Notes under the pieces: generated by a model | What the model was told of the DNA's origin: nothing | Seen by the model: the letters and a program-made list of their open reading frames with translations, nothing else | Databases searched by the model: none | Shown: piece after piece, positions 7,727-17,221 of the stretch | Numbering within the stretch: position 1 is the first letter of the stretch | Layout: every line of letters starts with the position of its first letter | Translations under genes and position numbers: made by a program | From: Magnetovibrio sp. | Lineage (GTDB): Bacteria > Pseudomonadota > Alphaproteobacteria > Rhodospirillales > Magnetovibrionaceae | Reading direction: 5' to 3' | Length of the DNA stretch: 64,000 nt | Assembly: GCF_036568125.1 (NCBI RefSeq) | Contig: NZ_DATCTF010000014.1 | Location: 1 to 64,000, forward strand

Positions 7727-10063
7727 GTGGTCATGAAGTCGAACACGCATAAAAATAAAATGACGAGGGTGGGGCACATCGTGCACAGGTGCGTATTTAC
7801 TAAATTGATGGCTGTCATGATGCTGGGCGGGCTTTTGTTCGCCTACGCACCGTCCGCTCAGGCCCAAGAAAGTGACCGTATCGCGGCCATTGCCGTCGAA
7901 GGTGCTGCGCGCGTCGAGGCGGAAACCGTGCGTTCTTACCTTTTGGTCCGCGAGGGCGACAGCTTCGATCCATTGCGCATCGATCGTTCATTGAAGTCTT
8001 TGTTCTCTACCGGTTTGTTTGCCGACGTCTCGTTACGCCGGGAAGGTAACACCTTGGTCGTGGTGGTGTCGGAAAACCCGGTCATCAACCGTATCGCGTT
8101 TGAAGGCAACAATCGCATCAAGGATGAAGAGCTGGCGGCGGAAATCTCCTTGAAGCCCCGCGTGATCTACACCCGCTCGAAAGTTCAAAACGACGTCAAC
8201 CGTATTCAGACCATTTACCAAAAAAGTGGTCGTTTCGCGGTGTCGGTCGAACCGAAAATCATTCAGTTGCCGCAAAATCGCGTCGATTTGGTCTACGAAG
8301 TGGACGAAGGCGCGCAGACCGAGGTGCAAAATATCCGTTTTGTCGGCAACCGCGTGTTCGACGACGGTGATTTGCAAGAGGTTGTTCGCACTCGTGAAAC
8401 CCGCTGGTATCGTTTCCTTAGTTCTGACGACACGTACGATCCTGACCGCATCACGTTCGACCGCGAATTGCTTCGTCGGTTCTATCTGCAAAATGGCTAT
8501 GCCGATTTCAAGGTTTTGTCCTCAATCGCGGAATTGACGCCGGATCGTAACCAATTCTTCATCACCTTCACGGTTGAAGAGGGGCGACGCTACAAATTCG
8601 GCGAAATCGATCTGAAGGCCGAATTGCGTGACCTCAAGGCCGAGGATGTGGCGGATAAGCTGCAGGTCGAAACCGGCGATTGGTACGATGCCACCGCCGT
8701 CGACGATACCGTTACGGCATTGACCGAGGCTGCGGGCAACCTGGGCTACGCGTTCGTCAATGTGCGCCCCAACGTGCAACGTAACGTCGAATCTGGTGAA
8801 ATCGGGATCACGTTCGAAATCGAAGAAGGTCCACGTGTGTTCGTCGAACGCATCAACGTCACCGGTAACGTGCGTACCCTCGACGAGGTGGTGCGCCGTG
8901 AATTCCGCATCGTTGAAGGCGATGCTTTCAACGCTGCAAAATTGCGTCAATCTCTAACGCGCATCGAGGATTTGGATTTCTTCCAGAGCGTGAAGATGAC
9001 CCAGACCCAGGGTTCGGCGCCGGATAAAGCCGTCGTCAATGTCGACGTGCAGGAAAAATCCACCGGATCGCTGTCCATCGGTGCAGGGTATTCGACCAGT
9101 TCGGGTGCGTTGGCGGAATTCGGAATCCGCGAACGCAATTTGTTGGGGCGCGGCCAGGATTTGAGCTTGAACCTGCGGGTGTCCGAGCGTCAAAGCCAGA
9201 TTGATTTGAGCTTCACTGAACCGCATTTCATGAACCGCGACGTTAGCGCCGGGTTCGATTTGTTCAGCACCGAGACCGACAATCAGACGGCCAGTTCCTA
9301 TAATACGAAAACCAACGGTGCAGGGGTGCGGTTCGGGTATCCGATCACCAGCCACCTCAAACAAGCTTGGCGCTATACGCTCAAGGCATCGCAGATTTCC
9401 GGTGTGCCGTCGACGGCGTCGATCTACGTGAAAAATCAGGCGGGCGACAAAACCTTGTCGGAAGTCGGACACACGCTGTCTTATGACCGTCGCAACAGCA
9501 AAGTCACGCCATCTGAAGGTTACGTTGTGCAGATGAACAACGATTTGGCCGGTTTGGGAGGCGATACCAACTATTTCCGCAACCAAGTCGTCGGCGCGCA
9601 CTACTTCAAGATCGCGGACGGCTGGGTGACGACCACGCGCGGCAGCGCCGGTGTCATTATGGGCATCGGTCAGGATGTCGGCCTGTTGGATCGCTTCTTC
9701 GTCGGTGGCGACAATTTGCGCGGTTTTGAAATGGGCGGCATTGGTCCGCGCGACACCTCGTCGGACGATTCACTGGGGGGTGAGTTCATGTATACCGGCA
9801 GCGTGGAGCTTTCGGTGCCGTTGGGCCTGCCCAAGGAATTGGGTGTTTCGGGCAAAGTGTTTACCGATTTTGGTAGCCTGATGACGGTCAATCCCTCGGG
9901 CACCAATGTGGTCGATAACGGTTCCATTCGCTCTGCCGCTGGTGTTGGCGTCAGTTGGATATCACCGGTGGGCCCGATCAGCTTGGATTTCTCTCAAGCG
10001 ATGTCCAAAGAAAGCTACGATAAAACTGAAACGATGCGTGTCAACTTTGGCACCAAATTCTAG
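7727..10063 (+). CDS. bamA: Outer membrane protein assembly factor BamA
   Basis: This is the essential outer-membrane insertase for beta-barrel proteins. An N-terminal signal peptide ends at SAQAQ (about residue 40). Five POTRA repeats follow to about residue 420, then an Omp85 barrel to the C-terminal Phe (FGTKF). The barrel contains the conserved VGGDNLRGFE, matching the (V/I)RG(F/Y) motif. The 778 residues are normal. The GTG at 7727 has GGAG at good spacing; ATG codons at 7733 and about 7760 are alternatives that also keep a signal peptide. Skp and the lpx genes follow, forming an envelope operon. Confidence 0.95.
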   Translation: MVMKSNTHKNKMTRVGHIVHRCVFTKLMAVMMLGGLLFAYAPSAQAQESDRIAAIAVEGAARVEAETVRSYLLVREGDSFDPLRIDRSLKSLFSTGLFADVSLRREGNTLVVVVSENPVINRIAFEGNNRIKDEELAAEISLKPRVIYTRSKVQNDVNRIQTIYQKSGRFAVSVEPKIIQLPQNRVDLVYEVDEGAQTEVQNIRFVGNRVFDDGDLQEVVRTRETRWYRFLSSDDTYDPDRITFDRELLRRFYLQNGYADFKVLSSIAELTPDRNQFFITFTVEEGRRYKFGEIDLKAELRDLKAEDVADKLQVETGDWYDATAVDDTVTALTEAAGNLGYAFVNVRPNVQRNVESGEIGITFEIEEGPRVFVERINVTGNVRTLDEVVRREFRIVEGDAFNAAKLRQSLTRIEDLDFFQSVKMTQTQGSAPDKAVVNVDVQEKSTGSLSIGAGYSTSSGALAEFGIRERNLLGRGQDLSLNLRVSERQSQIDLSFTEPHFMNRDVSAGFDLFSTETDNQTASSYNTKTNGAGVRFGYPITSHLKQAWRYTLKASQISGVPSTASIYVKNQAGDKTLSEVGHTLSYDRRNSKVTPSEGYVVQMNNDLAGLGGDTNYFRNQVVGAHYFKIADGWVTTTRGSAGVIMGIGQDVGLLDRFFVGGDNLRGFEMGGIGPRDTSSDDSLGGEFMYTGSVELSVPLGLPKELGVSGKVFTDFGSLMTVNPSGTNVVDNGSIRSAAGVGVSWISPVGPISLDFSQAMSKESYDKTETMRVNFGTKF

Positions 10064-10066
10064 GAG

Positions 10067-10654
10067 ATGGCATTGACCCTCAAATCTATCGCGTTTTCGT
10101 GCGCAGTTCTGCTGGGTGCCTTGTCCTTTGCACCCGTGGTGTCCGCTCAAGATGCGGCTCCGAACGAAGACCCCCGCGGTGGTGTCGTGTATTGGGCCAT
10201 TTTGGATACCGATGGTGTGTTCGCCGAGTCCAAGGCGATGAAGGACATCCACGAGCAAATGGCTAAGTATCAGGCTGAAATCCAAGCCGTGATCGACAAG
10301 GAAAAAGATGCCGTCCAGAAGGAAGAAGAAGAATTGATGCGCAAGCGCAATCTTTTGGCCCCGGAAGTGCTGGCCGAAGAGCGCAAGAAATTCCAAGACC
10401 GCATCGTGGGCTTGCAGCGCCGTGTTCAGGAAACGAACCTGAAACTCAATCAAGTGCGCGCCGAAGCTACCGAGAAGGTTACCGATGTCTATCGTTCGGT
10501 GGTCGCCGACGTGGTTAAGATCAACCAGATCAGCATGGTCTTCCAAAAAGCCCAGGTGGTTTACGCGGACCCTAAGCTCGACATCAGCGCAATTGTTCTC
10601 CAGGACTTGGACGCACGATTGCCGTCCGTTCAGGTTGCCAACCCCAACAAATAA
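10067..10654 (+). CDS. Periplasmic OmpH/Skp-family chaperone
   Basis: This is a probable periplasmic chaperone for unfolded outer-membrane proteins delivered to BamA. The 195-residue product has a signal peptide ending near VVSAQD and a long charged helical region (about residues 60-145) typical of the Skp tentacles. The ATG at 10067 directly abuts the AGGAG, which is too close; a TTG two codons later (10073) has normal spacing and may be the real start. Only three bases separate it from bamA. Family placement rests on position, length and helical pattern more than on strict motifs. Confidence 0.85.
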   Translation: MALTLKSIAFSCAVLLGALSFAPVVSAQDAAPNEDPRGGVVYWAILDTDGVFAESKAMKDIHEQMAKYQAEIQAVIDKEKDAVQKEEEELMRKRNLLAPEVLAEERKKFQDRIVGLQRRVQETNLKLNQVRAEATEKVTDVYRSVVADVVKINQISMVFQKAQVVYADPKLDISAIVLQDLDARLPSVQVANPNK

Positions 10655-10666
10655 AGGGGGGCGACG

Positions 10667-11686
10667 ATGGCTGACGCCCGATTTTTCGTCAACGCCGGTC
10701 CATTTTCTCTGAGTCAACTGGCTTCGATCGCCGAAGCCGAGATTGCCGTGGGCGATCCTGAGGCCATGTTCGCTGACGTTCAGCCGTTGCAATCGGCGAC
10801 GGCTGAACAGATCAGCTTTCTCGACAACAAGCTATACATCGATGCATTCGAGAACAGCACGGCAGGGGCGTGTCTGTGCGATCCCAAATATGTCGAACGC
10901 GCGCCCGACGGCATGGCGCTGCTGGTGACGACTGAGCCCTATCGTGCCTATGCACGCGTTGCGCAGGCTTTTTACCCACAACAAGCGCCCGTTCCCGGCA
11001 TTCATCCCTCGGCAATTGTCAGCGATACGGCGGTCCTGGGGGTGGGGTGTCAAATCGAAGCCGGTGCGGTGATCGGCGATCACGCCGAAATCGGCGCCGC
11101 CTGTCGCATTGGCGCCAACAGCTATATCGGCACCGGTGTGGTGATGGGCGACGGCTGCGACGTCGGCCCAAACGTGACGATCCAGTGCGCGCTGATCGGA
11201 AAGGCGTGCGTGTTCCATCCCGGTGCGCGGATCGGACAAGACGGATTTGGTTTTGCGCCGGGTGCGGTGCACCTGAAAGTGCCGCAATTGGGCCGCGTGG
11301 TGATCGGTGACGGCGTCGACGTCGGCGCAAATGCCTGCATCGACCGGGGTACCGGTCCCGATACCGTGGTCGGTCCCGGCACCAAGATCGATAACTTGGT
11401 GCAAATCGGCCATAACGTTCAAATCGGGGCGGGGTGTTTGTTCCCGGCGTTGTCGGGTATCTCCGGCAGTACCAAGATCGGAAATTATGTCATGATGGGG
11501 GGCGCCACTGGAATCGCCGGCCATCTGCACATCGGTGACGGTGCGCGCATTGCCGCACAAAGTGGCGTGATGCGTGATGTCGAACCGGGTCAGACGGTGG
11601 CCGGTTCGCCAGCTTTGCCGGCCAAGGAATACTGGCGGCAGGTTGCCGCGTTGAAGAAACTGACAAGACCAAAGAAGGGGGCTTGA
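10667..11686 (+). CDS. lpxD: UDP-3-O-acylglucosamine N-acyltransferase
   Basis: The third enzyme of lipid A synthesis, it adds the N-linked acyl chain from acyl-ACP. The 339 residues comprise an N-terminal uridine-binding domain (to about 100), a left-handed parallel beta-helix of hexapeptide repeats (about 105-310), and a short C-terminal helix. The catalytic His lies in the QIGHNVQIG region. It has a strong GGGGGG ribosome site. It sits between skp and fabZ in the standard order. Confidence 0.95.
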   Translation: MADARFFVNAGPFSLSQLASIAEAEIAVGDPEAMFADVQPLQSATAEQISFLDNKLYIDAFENSTAGACLCDPKYVERAPDGMALLVTTEPYRAYARVAQAFYPQQAPVPGIHPSAIVSDTAVLGVGCQIEAGAVIGDHAEIGAACRIGANSYIGTGVVMGDGCDVGPNVTIQCALIGKACVFHPGARIGQDGFGFAPGAVHLKVPQLGRVVIGDGVDVGANACIDRGTGPDTVVGPGTKIDNLVQIGHNVQIGAGCLFPALSGISGSTKIGNYVMMGGATGIAGHLHIGDGARIAAQSGVMRDVEPGQTVAGSPALPAKEYWRQVAALKKLTRPKKGA

Positions 11687-11689
11687 ACA

Positions 11690-12139
11690 TTGAGTTCCGA
11701 GACCGTGATTGACGTAAACCGGATCATGGAAATGATCCCGCACCGCTATCCGTTTTTGATGATCGACCGGGTCAAGGACGTGGTTCCCGACCACCAGGCC
11801 GTAGGTATCAAGAACGTCACCGCGAGCGAGCCGCATTTCCAAGGCCATTTCCCAAACCACCCGATTATGCCGGGGGTTCTGATCGTCGAAGCCATGGCCC
11901 AAACGGCGGCCGTTTTGGTGGTTGAAACCTTGGGCGCGGAAGCCGAGGGCAAACTGGTGTATTTCATGTCGGTCGACAACGCACGCTTTCGCAAGCCTGT
12001 AACCCCAGGCGACGTATTGGAAATCACCGTGACCAAGGTGCGTTCGCGCGGTAACGTTTATAAATTCGAAGGCAAAGCTCACGCCTCCGGCGTCTTGATG
12101 GCCGAGGCCGTCTTTTCCGCCATGATCATGGACAGCTGA
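11690..12139 (+). CDS. fabZ: 3-hydroxyacyl-ACP dehydratase FabZ
   Basis: This dehydrates 3-hydroxyacyl-ACP in fatty acid elongation and competes with LpxA for the same substrate pool. The 149-residue hot-dog fold shows [11 protein letters not shown] and the active-site stretch [19 protein letters not shown], with catalytic His and Glu. It appears to start with TTG at 11690, three bases after the lpxD stop; no better ATG gives the complete N-terminus. A rare start could lower its output relative to the lpx genes. Confidence 0.95.
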   Translation: MSSETVIDVNRIMEMIPHRYPFLMIDRVKDVVPDHQAVGIKNVTASEPHFQGHFPNHPIMPGVLIVEAMAQTAAVLVVETLGAEAEGKLVYFMSVDNARFRKPVTPGDVLEITVTKVRSRGNVYKFEGKAHASGVLMAEAVFSAMIMDS

Positions 12140-12140
12140 T

Positions 12141-12941
12141 ATGACCAATATTCATCCCACCGCGATCATCGAAACAGGCGCGGAGTTGGGCGAAAACGTC
12201 ACCGTGGGGCCGTACTCGATCGTCGGCGCGCAGGTCAAACTGGGCGACGGCGTGCGCCTGGAAAGCCATGTGGTGATCGGCGGCGACACCACCGTCGGCG
12301 CCAATACCCACATTTTTCCGTTTGCATCCATCGGTTTGCAACCGCAAGACCTGAAATTCAAGGGTGAACCTTCGCGCCTTGAAATCGGTTTCAACAACGT
12401 CATTCGCGAACACGTGACCATGAACCCCGGCACCGAAGGCGGCGGTCTTTTGACCCGCGTCGGCAACAACTGTCTGTTCATGGTCGGTGCGCACATCGCG
12501 CACGATTGCCAGATCGAAGACCATGTAATCTTGGTCAACAACGCCACCTTGGCGGGGCACGTGACAGTCGGCGAATTCGCCATCATCGGCGGCCTGTCGG
12601 CGGTTCATCAGTTCGTGCGTATCGGTAAGCACGCCATGCTGGGTGGGATGTCGGGGGTCGAAAGCGACGTCATTCCCTACGGCACCGTGACGGGCAACCG
12701 GGCGCATCTGTCGGGCCTCAATTTGGTTGGCTTGAAGCGTCGCGGCGTCGATCGGGAAACCATCCACGCATTGCGCAACGCCTACCGTTTGCTGTTCGCC
12801 CAAGAGGGCACCATGGCCGAACGTTTGCAAGACGTCGCGGAAATGTTCAAAGACAACGAACCGGTGATGGACATCATCCGTTTCATCGAAGGCAACGGTT
12901 CGCGCGCGATTTGCCAGCCGAAAATGGAAGATGCCGCCTGA
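12141..12941 (+). CDS. lpxA: UDP-N-acetylglucosamine acyltransferase
   Basis: The first step of lipid A synthesis, it transfers 3-hydroxyacyl from ACP to UDP-GlcNAc. The 266 residues form hexapeptide beta-helix repeats to about 190 and then a helical C-terminus with GLNLVGLKRRG. The catalytic His is in the GAHIAHDCQI segment. It starts one base after the fabZ stop and overlaps lpxI by 11 bases, so it is tightly coupled to both. Confidence 0.96.
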   Translation: MTNIHPTAIIETGAELGENVTVGPYSIVGAQVKLGDGVRLESHVVIGGDTTVGANTHIFPFASIGLQPQDLKFKGEPSRLEIGFNNVIREHVTMNPGTEGGGLLTRVGNNCLFMVGAHIAHDCQIEDHVILVNNATLAGHVTVGEFAIIGGLSAVHQFVRIGKHAMLGGMSGVESDVIPYGTVTGNRAHLSGLNLVGLKRRGVDRETIHALRNAYRLLFAQEGTMAERLQDVAEMFKDNEPVMDIIRFIEGNGSRAICQPKMEDAA

Positions 12942-13752
12942 CGCGCCGAAACTGGGCATTCTGGCCGGTGGCGGGGAACTGCCGCGGCTGTTGATCCAGT
13001 CGTGCCGCGATCAGGGCCGCGGCGTGTTTGTGATCGCCTTCAAAGGCCAATGCGACGCGGAAACCGTCGAGGGTGTCGATCACGCATGGGTGCGGCTCGG
13101 TGCTGCAGGCGCATCGATCAAGTTGCTCAAGGATAACGGTGTCACCGAATTGGTCATGGCCGGTCATATTCGTCGTCCCTCCATGGCGGCATTGATGCCC
13201 GATGCGCGCGCCATCCGCTTTCTCGCCGGCGGGGCGATGAACAAGGGCGATGACGGATTGTTGCGGTCGATTATTTCAGGTTTGGAACGCGAAGAAGGCT
13301 TTCGCATGGTCGGCGTGCACGACGTGATGCCCGAATTGCTGTCGCCCGAAGGCCCCATCGGTCACATTGCGCCCAACGTCCAGGATCAACACACCATCGA
13401 CGTCGCCGTCAAAGGCGCATTGGACTTGGGCGCGGCCGACAAAGGCCAGGCCGCCGTGGCCCTGGACGGCGCGATCGTCGCTTTGGAAGATCAAGACGGC
13501 ACCGACGCCATGTTGCGGCGTCTGGGGAAATCGGGTCAGGCGCGAGGCGGAGTGCTCGCCAAAATGACCAAACCGGGTCAGGAACGCCGCGCCGACTTGC
13601 CCGCCATCGGTCAACTAACGGTGCAAAACGCCCACGCCGCCGGTCTCAAGGGCATCGTGGTCGAAGCGGGCGGCTCCATAATCGTCGGCCGTGGCGCGCT
13701 GGTAGAAACAGCCGATGCCTTAGGTCTGTTCGTCGTGGGGGTGACGCGGTGA
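12931..13752 (+). CDS. lpxI: UDP-2,3-diacylglucosamine pyrophosphatase LpxI
   Basis: This hydrolyses UDP-2,3-diacylglucosamine to lipid X, replacing the unrelated LpxH in many alphaproteobacteria. The 273 residues contain LGILAGGGELPRLL at the N-terminus, the GHIRRPSM segment, and the conserved C-terminal half with VQDQHTIDVAVKGA and VVEAGGSIIVGR. Both known LpxI domains are covered. It is coupled to lpxA upstream and overlaps lpxB by four bases. No LpxH is seen in the window. Confidence 0.93.
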   Translation: MPPDAPKLGILAGGGELPRLLIQSCRDQGRGVFVIAFKGQCDAETVEGVDHAWVRLGAAGASIKLLKDNGVTELVMAGHIRRPSMAALMPDARAIRFLAGGAMNKGDDGLLRSIISGLEREEGFRMVGVHDVMPELLSPEGPIGHIAPNVQDQHTIDVAVKGALDLGAADKGQAAVALDGAIVALEDQDGTDAMLRRLGKSGQARGGVLAKMTKPGQERRADLPAIGQLTVQNAHAAGLKGIVVEAGGSIIVGRGALVETADALGLFVVGVTR

Positions 13753-14933
13753 CGAATACGGAACGCGTGCCGTTGGTGTTTCTCATCGCCGGTGAAAATT
13801 CGGGCGACGCCTTGGGCGCGAGCTTGATGAAGGCGCTTAAGCTGAAAACAGATGGCCACATCCGCTTCGCCGGGGTCGGCGGCCCGGAAATGACCGCTCA
13901 AGGTCTGACCAGCCTGTTTCCCATGCAGGACTTGGCGGTGATGGGGGTGTTCGAGGTGCTGCCGCGCTTGGCACTGTTGCTGCGGCGCATGACGCAAACG
14001 ACGGATGAGATCGAACGCCTCGCCCCCGACGCGGTGGTGAGCATCGATGCCCCAGATTTCTGTTTTCGCGTGATCAAGAAACTCAAGTCCCGCCGGGTGG
14101 ACAGCCCCGTCATTCATTACGTCGCCCCGACCGTGTGGGCATGGCGCCCCAGCCGTGCGGCCAAGGTGGCGAAGTTTCTCGACCATCTGATGTGCCTGTT
14201 GCCGTTCGAGCCGCCGTATTTCCACCGCGAAGGCCTCGACGCCACCTTCGTCGGCCATCCGGTGGTGACGCAAACGTTTACGCCCGCCATGGGGGGGGAG
14301 TTTCGTGATCGCCACAACATCGCAGTCGATACCCCGGTTTTGTGCGTACTGCCGGGCAGTCGCAGCGGCGAGGTGTCGCGCTTGCTGGCGGTATTCGGCG
14401 AGACCGTGGAACGCTTGCAAGCCCAATTTCCTGCCCTTACGGTGATCATTCCCACCGTCGATCATGTGGCTGAAACGGTGCGCGCCACCGTCGCAGCGTG
14501 GAATACCCCCACCGTGGTGGTCGGCGCCAACGAAAAGCGCGCCGCCTTTTGCGCATCCGATGCCGCCTTGGCCGCCAGCGGTACGGTGAGTCTGGAATTG
14601 GCCATGGCCGGACTGCCGCACGTGATCGGCTATCGCGTCAACGCCTTGACCGCGTTTGTCGGCAAGATGCTGATCAAAACCCCGTATGTGAATTTGATCA
14701 ATATCTGCTTGGGGCGCGAAGTGGTGCCCGAATTCATTCAGGAAAATTGCACCCCGGACAATCTGGCACGCGAAGTTGCGCGCCTACTGGACGACGAAGG
14801 CGCGCGGGAGGTACAACGTGCGCAAGCGGCGGATGCGTTGACACAGCTGGGCCGTGGCGGCCCACCACCGGGGGAACGCGCCGCGGATGTGGTGCTGGGC
14901 GTGATGAACAAGATGCACAAAAGGGAGGGATGA
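13749..14933 (+). CDS. lpxB: Lipid-A-disaccharide synthase
   Basis: This glycosyltransferase (GT-B fold, family GT19) joins lipid X and UDP-2,3-diacylglucosamine. The 394 residues show AGENSGDALGASLM at the start, the APTVWAWRPSRAAK stretch, LPGSRSGEVSRLL in the middle, and the donor-binding ASGTVSLELAMAGLPHVIGYR. It starts with GTG at 13749. It closes the lpxD-fabZ-lpxA-lpxI-lpxB set. Confidence 0.96.
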   Translation: MTNTERVPLVFLIAGENSGDALGASLMKALKLKTDGHIRFAGVGGPEMTAQGLTSLFPMQDLAVMGVFEVLPRLALLLRRMTQTTDEIERLAPDAVVSIDAPDFCFRVIKKLKSRRVDSPVIHYVAPTVWAWRPSRAAKVAKFLDHLMCLLPFEPPYFHREGLDATFVGHPVVTQTFTPAMGGEFRDRHNIAVDTPVLCVLPGSRSGEVSRLLAVFGETVERLQAQFPALTVIIPTVDHVAETVRATVAAWNTPTVVVGANEKRAAFCASDAALAASGTVSLELAMAGLPHVIGYRVNALTAFVGKMLIKTPYVNLINICLGREVVPEFIQENCTPDNLAREVARLLDDEGAREVQRAQAADALTQLGRGGPPPGERAADVVLGVMNKMHKREG

Positions 14934-15335
14934 ATGGATACCTCGAAGTTTCGTTTTCTGCACACCATGATCCGGGTGCTCGACCTGGATCGCTCGATCG
15001 ATTTTTACACCCGCCATCTGGGCATGCAGGTGTTGCGCCGCAGCGACTATCCCGAAGGCAAATTCACCAACGTGTTTGTCGGCTATGGCGATGAAAATGC
15101 CAACGCGGTGATCGAACTCACCTACAACTGGGATCAAGAGACCCCGTATGAACTGGGCAGCGGCTTCGGTCATCTGGCGCTGGCGGTGCCCGACATTTAC
15201 GCCGCCTGTGATGCGATGGAAAAAGAAGGCGTGTCCATCCCCCGTAAACCCGGACCGATGAAACACGGCACCACCGTGATCGCGTTCATCGAAGACCCTG
15301 ACGGCTATAAGATCGAACTGATCGAACGGAAGTGA
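14934..15335 (+). CDS. Lactoylglutathione lyase-like glyoxalase
   Basis: This is probably glyoxalase I, converting the hemithioacetal of methylglyoxal and glutathione to lactoylglutathione. The 133 residues form a single VOC unit pair. Likely metal ligands are His in FLHTMIRV, Glu in AVIELTYNW, His in FGHLALAV and Glu in YKIELIERK. The start directly follows the lpxB stop, with AAGGGAGGG as ribosome site inside lpxB. It is a housekeeping detoxification gene apparently carried on the envelope transcript. Confidence 0.9.
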   Translation: MDTSKFRFLHTMIRVLDLDRSIDFYTRHLGMQVLRRSDYPEGKFTNVFVGYGDENANAVIELTYNWDQETPYELGSGFGHLALAVPDIYAACDAMEKEGVSIPRKPGPMKHGTTVIAFIEDPDGYKIELIERK

Positions 15336-15342
15336 TGCGCAC

Positions 15343-15882
15343 ATGAACATCATCATCATCGGCATGCGCGGTGCCGGAAAGTCCAATGTTTCAAGGCGCT
15401 TGGCAGTTCTGACCAAACGCCCGGTGCTGTCGTCGGACACCCTGATCGAATATGAAAACGGCGGCAAGACCATCGCTCAAATCATCAGCGACAATAACGG
15501 CGACTGGCGGGCGTTTCGCGATATGGAATTCGAGGTGATCCGCAAAATCGCCGCCATGGATGGCGTGATCGTCGACTGCGGCGGGGGGGTGATCGTCGAT
15601 TTGGACGCTGACGGCAACGAGGTGTTTTCCACCCGCAAGGTCGAGGCGCTGAAGAAAAACGGCACCATCATCTGGCTGAAAGGCGACATCAAGCGGTTGG
15701 TCGAAAAGGTCAAGGACAAGGCCGAACGACCGACTTTGGATCTTACGCGTTCCGCGGAAGAACTGATGCGCCGTCGTCTGCCGTTTTACGAAAAGGCCGC
15801 CGACATCGTCATCAATATCGACGGCAAGAAACGCCCGGAAATGGCCGAATCCATCGTCAAGATGTTCAAAGATCAACTCTGA
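15343..15882 (+). CDS. Shikimate kinase-like protein
   Basis: This is a 179-residue P-loop kinase of shikimate kinase type. It shows Walker A GMRGAGKSN, a substrate-binding DTLIEYENGGKTIAQI, FRDMEFEVI, the CGGG loop, RPTL and a late Arg in RRRLPFYEKAAD. These suggest phosphorylation of shikimate in the chorismate pathway. No aroB is next to it, so it may be a second copy or a paralogue. Its 3' end overlaps the convergent diguanylate cyclase gene by ten bases. Confidence 0.8.
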   Translation: MNIIIIGMRGAGKSNVSRRLAVLTKRPVLSSDTLIEYENGGKTIAQIISDNNGDWRAFRDMEFEVIRKIAAMDGVIVDCGGGVIVDLDADGNEVFSTRKVEALKKNGTIIWLKGDIKRLVEKVKDKAERPTLDLTRSAEELMRRRLPFYEKAADIVINIDGKKRPEMAESIVKMFKDQL

Positions 15883-17018
15883 TCCGTATCGCTCTGCGCA
15901 CTAATGAAGTCTGTGGCCAGGACGTAACGGTTTTTGCCCAGACGTTTCGCTTCGTACATCGCCGCATCGGCTTTAGACAACAGATGCTTGAGATCAGAGC
16001 CGTCATCGGGGGCGAAGGCGATGCCGATACTGGCCGAAAGGTTGGTGATCTGACCACAGGACAAATCATACGGCGCTGCAAGAGTTTCGAGCAGCTTTTG
16101 CGCCACCAAGATTGTCGTGTCGCGCGACACTTTGCCTTCCAAAATGACCGCGAATTCGTCGCCCCCCATGCGCCCGGCGATGTCGCTTTTACGCAACAGC
16201 GTGACAATGCGCGCGGCGATTTGTTTAAGGGCCTCATCACCAGCTTCATGACCGCACTTGTCGTTGACGTCCTTGAAGCCATCCATGTCGATGAACAACA
16301 ACGCGAGTTGCGTGCGGGTGCGGGCGGTTCGCGCCAAGGCGTGTTCGAGGTTGGTGTCTAATTCGCGGCGATTGGCGATATTGGTCAGATCGTCCAGGCT
16401 GGCGAGGGCTAACAGTTTGTCTTCGAGTCTTTTGCGTTCGGTGATATCGAGCATCACGCCGATGATGCCGCCGGGTTGATCGTTGGATTTGCGGAATACG
16501 GCTTTGTGGAACATCACGTCGTGGATCGTGCCATCGCCATGGGATACGGAGGTCTCGTAGACCTGAGAACCACCTTGACGAATCAGGTCGAGATCCGCCT
16601 GATGGTAGATCTCTGCGAGCTTGGAAGGCGCGACGTCGTATACCGTCTTGCCGACGATTTGATCGCGTGACAGGCCCAAGTACTTCTCGAATTGTTCGTT
16701 GCAGCCGGTGTAGACGCCATCTTCGTTTTTGTAAAAAATCGGCGCCGGGATCGCATCCATCAGGCTTTCCAAAAGCCTTGTTTGATCTTGCGCTTTGTTT
16801 TTATCTTCGGCCAAGCGCGGGAATATCCAGAAATACAAACTTCCCAACAGTGTGATCGATACGATTGTCGCATCGATGGCAGCCAAACCGATGTGGGAAA
16901 TGGTCGTGACATTATGAATCACGACCATTATGCCAAACTCGATCGCAAAGCACAGGACCGTCACCCATGCGAAATAGCGAAAGTGCGGCTTCAACTGCAA
17001 AAAATTCGGTTTGGACAT
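15873..17018 (-). CDS. Membrane-anchored PAS-GGDEF diguanylate cyclase
   Basis: This likely makes c-di-GMP from two GTP in response to a membrane or PAS-sensed signal. The 381 residues contain two N-terminal transmembrane segments (about 10-35 and 45-68), a PAS/PAC domain (about 85-205) and a GGDEF domain (about 210-375). The active-site GGDEF is intact at 285-289. RKSD at 276-279, five residues upstream, is a canonical inhibitory I-site. ATG 17018 is preferred over TTG 17042. No EAL domain is present. It converges with the shikimate-kinase-like gene. Confidence 0.92.
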   Translation of the reverse strand: MSKPNFLQLKPHFRYFAWVTVLCFAIEFGIMVVIHNVTTISHIGLAAIDATIVSITLLGSLYFWIFPRLAEDKNKAQDQTRLLESLMDAIPAPIFYKNEDGVYTGCNEQFEKYLGLSRDQIVGKTVYDVAPSKLAEIYHQADLDLIRQGGSQVYETSVSHGDGTIHDVMFHKAVFRKSNDQPGGIIGVMLDITERKRLEDKLLALASLDDLTNIANRRELDTNLEHALARTARTRTQLALLFIDMDGFKDVNDKCGHEAGDEALKQIAARIVTLLRKSDIAGRMGGDEFAVILEGKVSRDTTILVAQKLLETLAAPYDLSCGQITNLSASIGIAFAPDDGSDLKHLLSKADAAMYEAKRLGKNRYVLATDFISAQSDTDQS

Positions 17019-17167
17019 GAGGGCGCAACCGATAACAGACAATGAAGAGTGCGGCGATAGCGTAAGAAGTGCAGCGACTTACCCGAACAATTTAAATTCT
17101 ATACCATAATATTGTATGTGGAAATAATCGCCTTGATCTAGGGGCTTGCGTGCGAAATGTTAGACAT

Positions 17168-17196
17168 AAAAAGAAACGGCGGCCCGAAAGCCGCCG
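17168..17196 (-). terminator. Rho-independent terminator after gltA
   Basis: CGGCGGC and GCCGCCG form a 7-bp stem with a 6-base loop. On the reverse strand this is followed by a T-rich tract (17168-17176), 26 bases after the gltA stop. Confidence 0.8.
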
Positions 17197-17221
17197 CTTA
17201 TATGAACTTGATGGCCTTCGA

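Noticed and set aside
10832-12148. 438-codon open frame on the reverse strand across lpxD and fabZ
   Set aside because: It is a shadow of two clearly coding genes in GC-rich DNA; its translation is rich in His, Arg and Gln with no domain.
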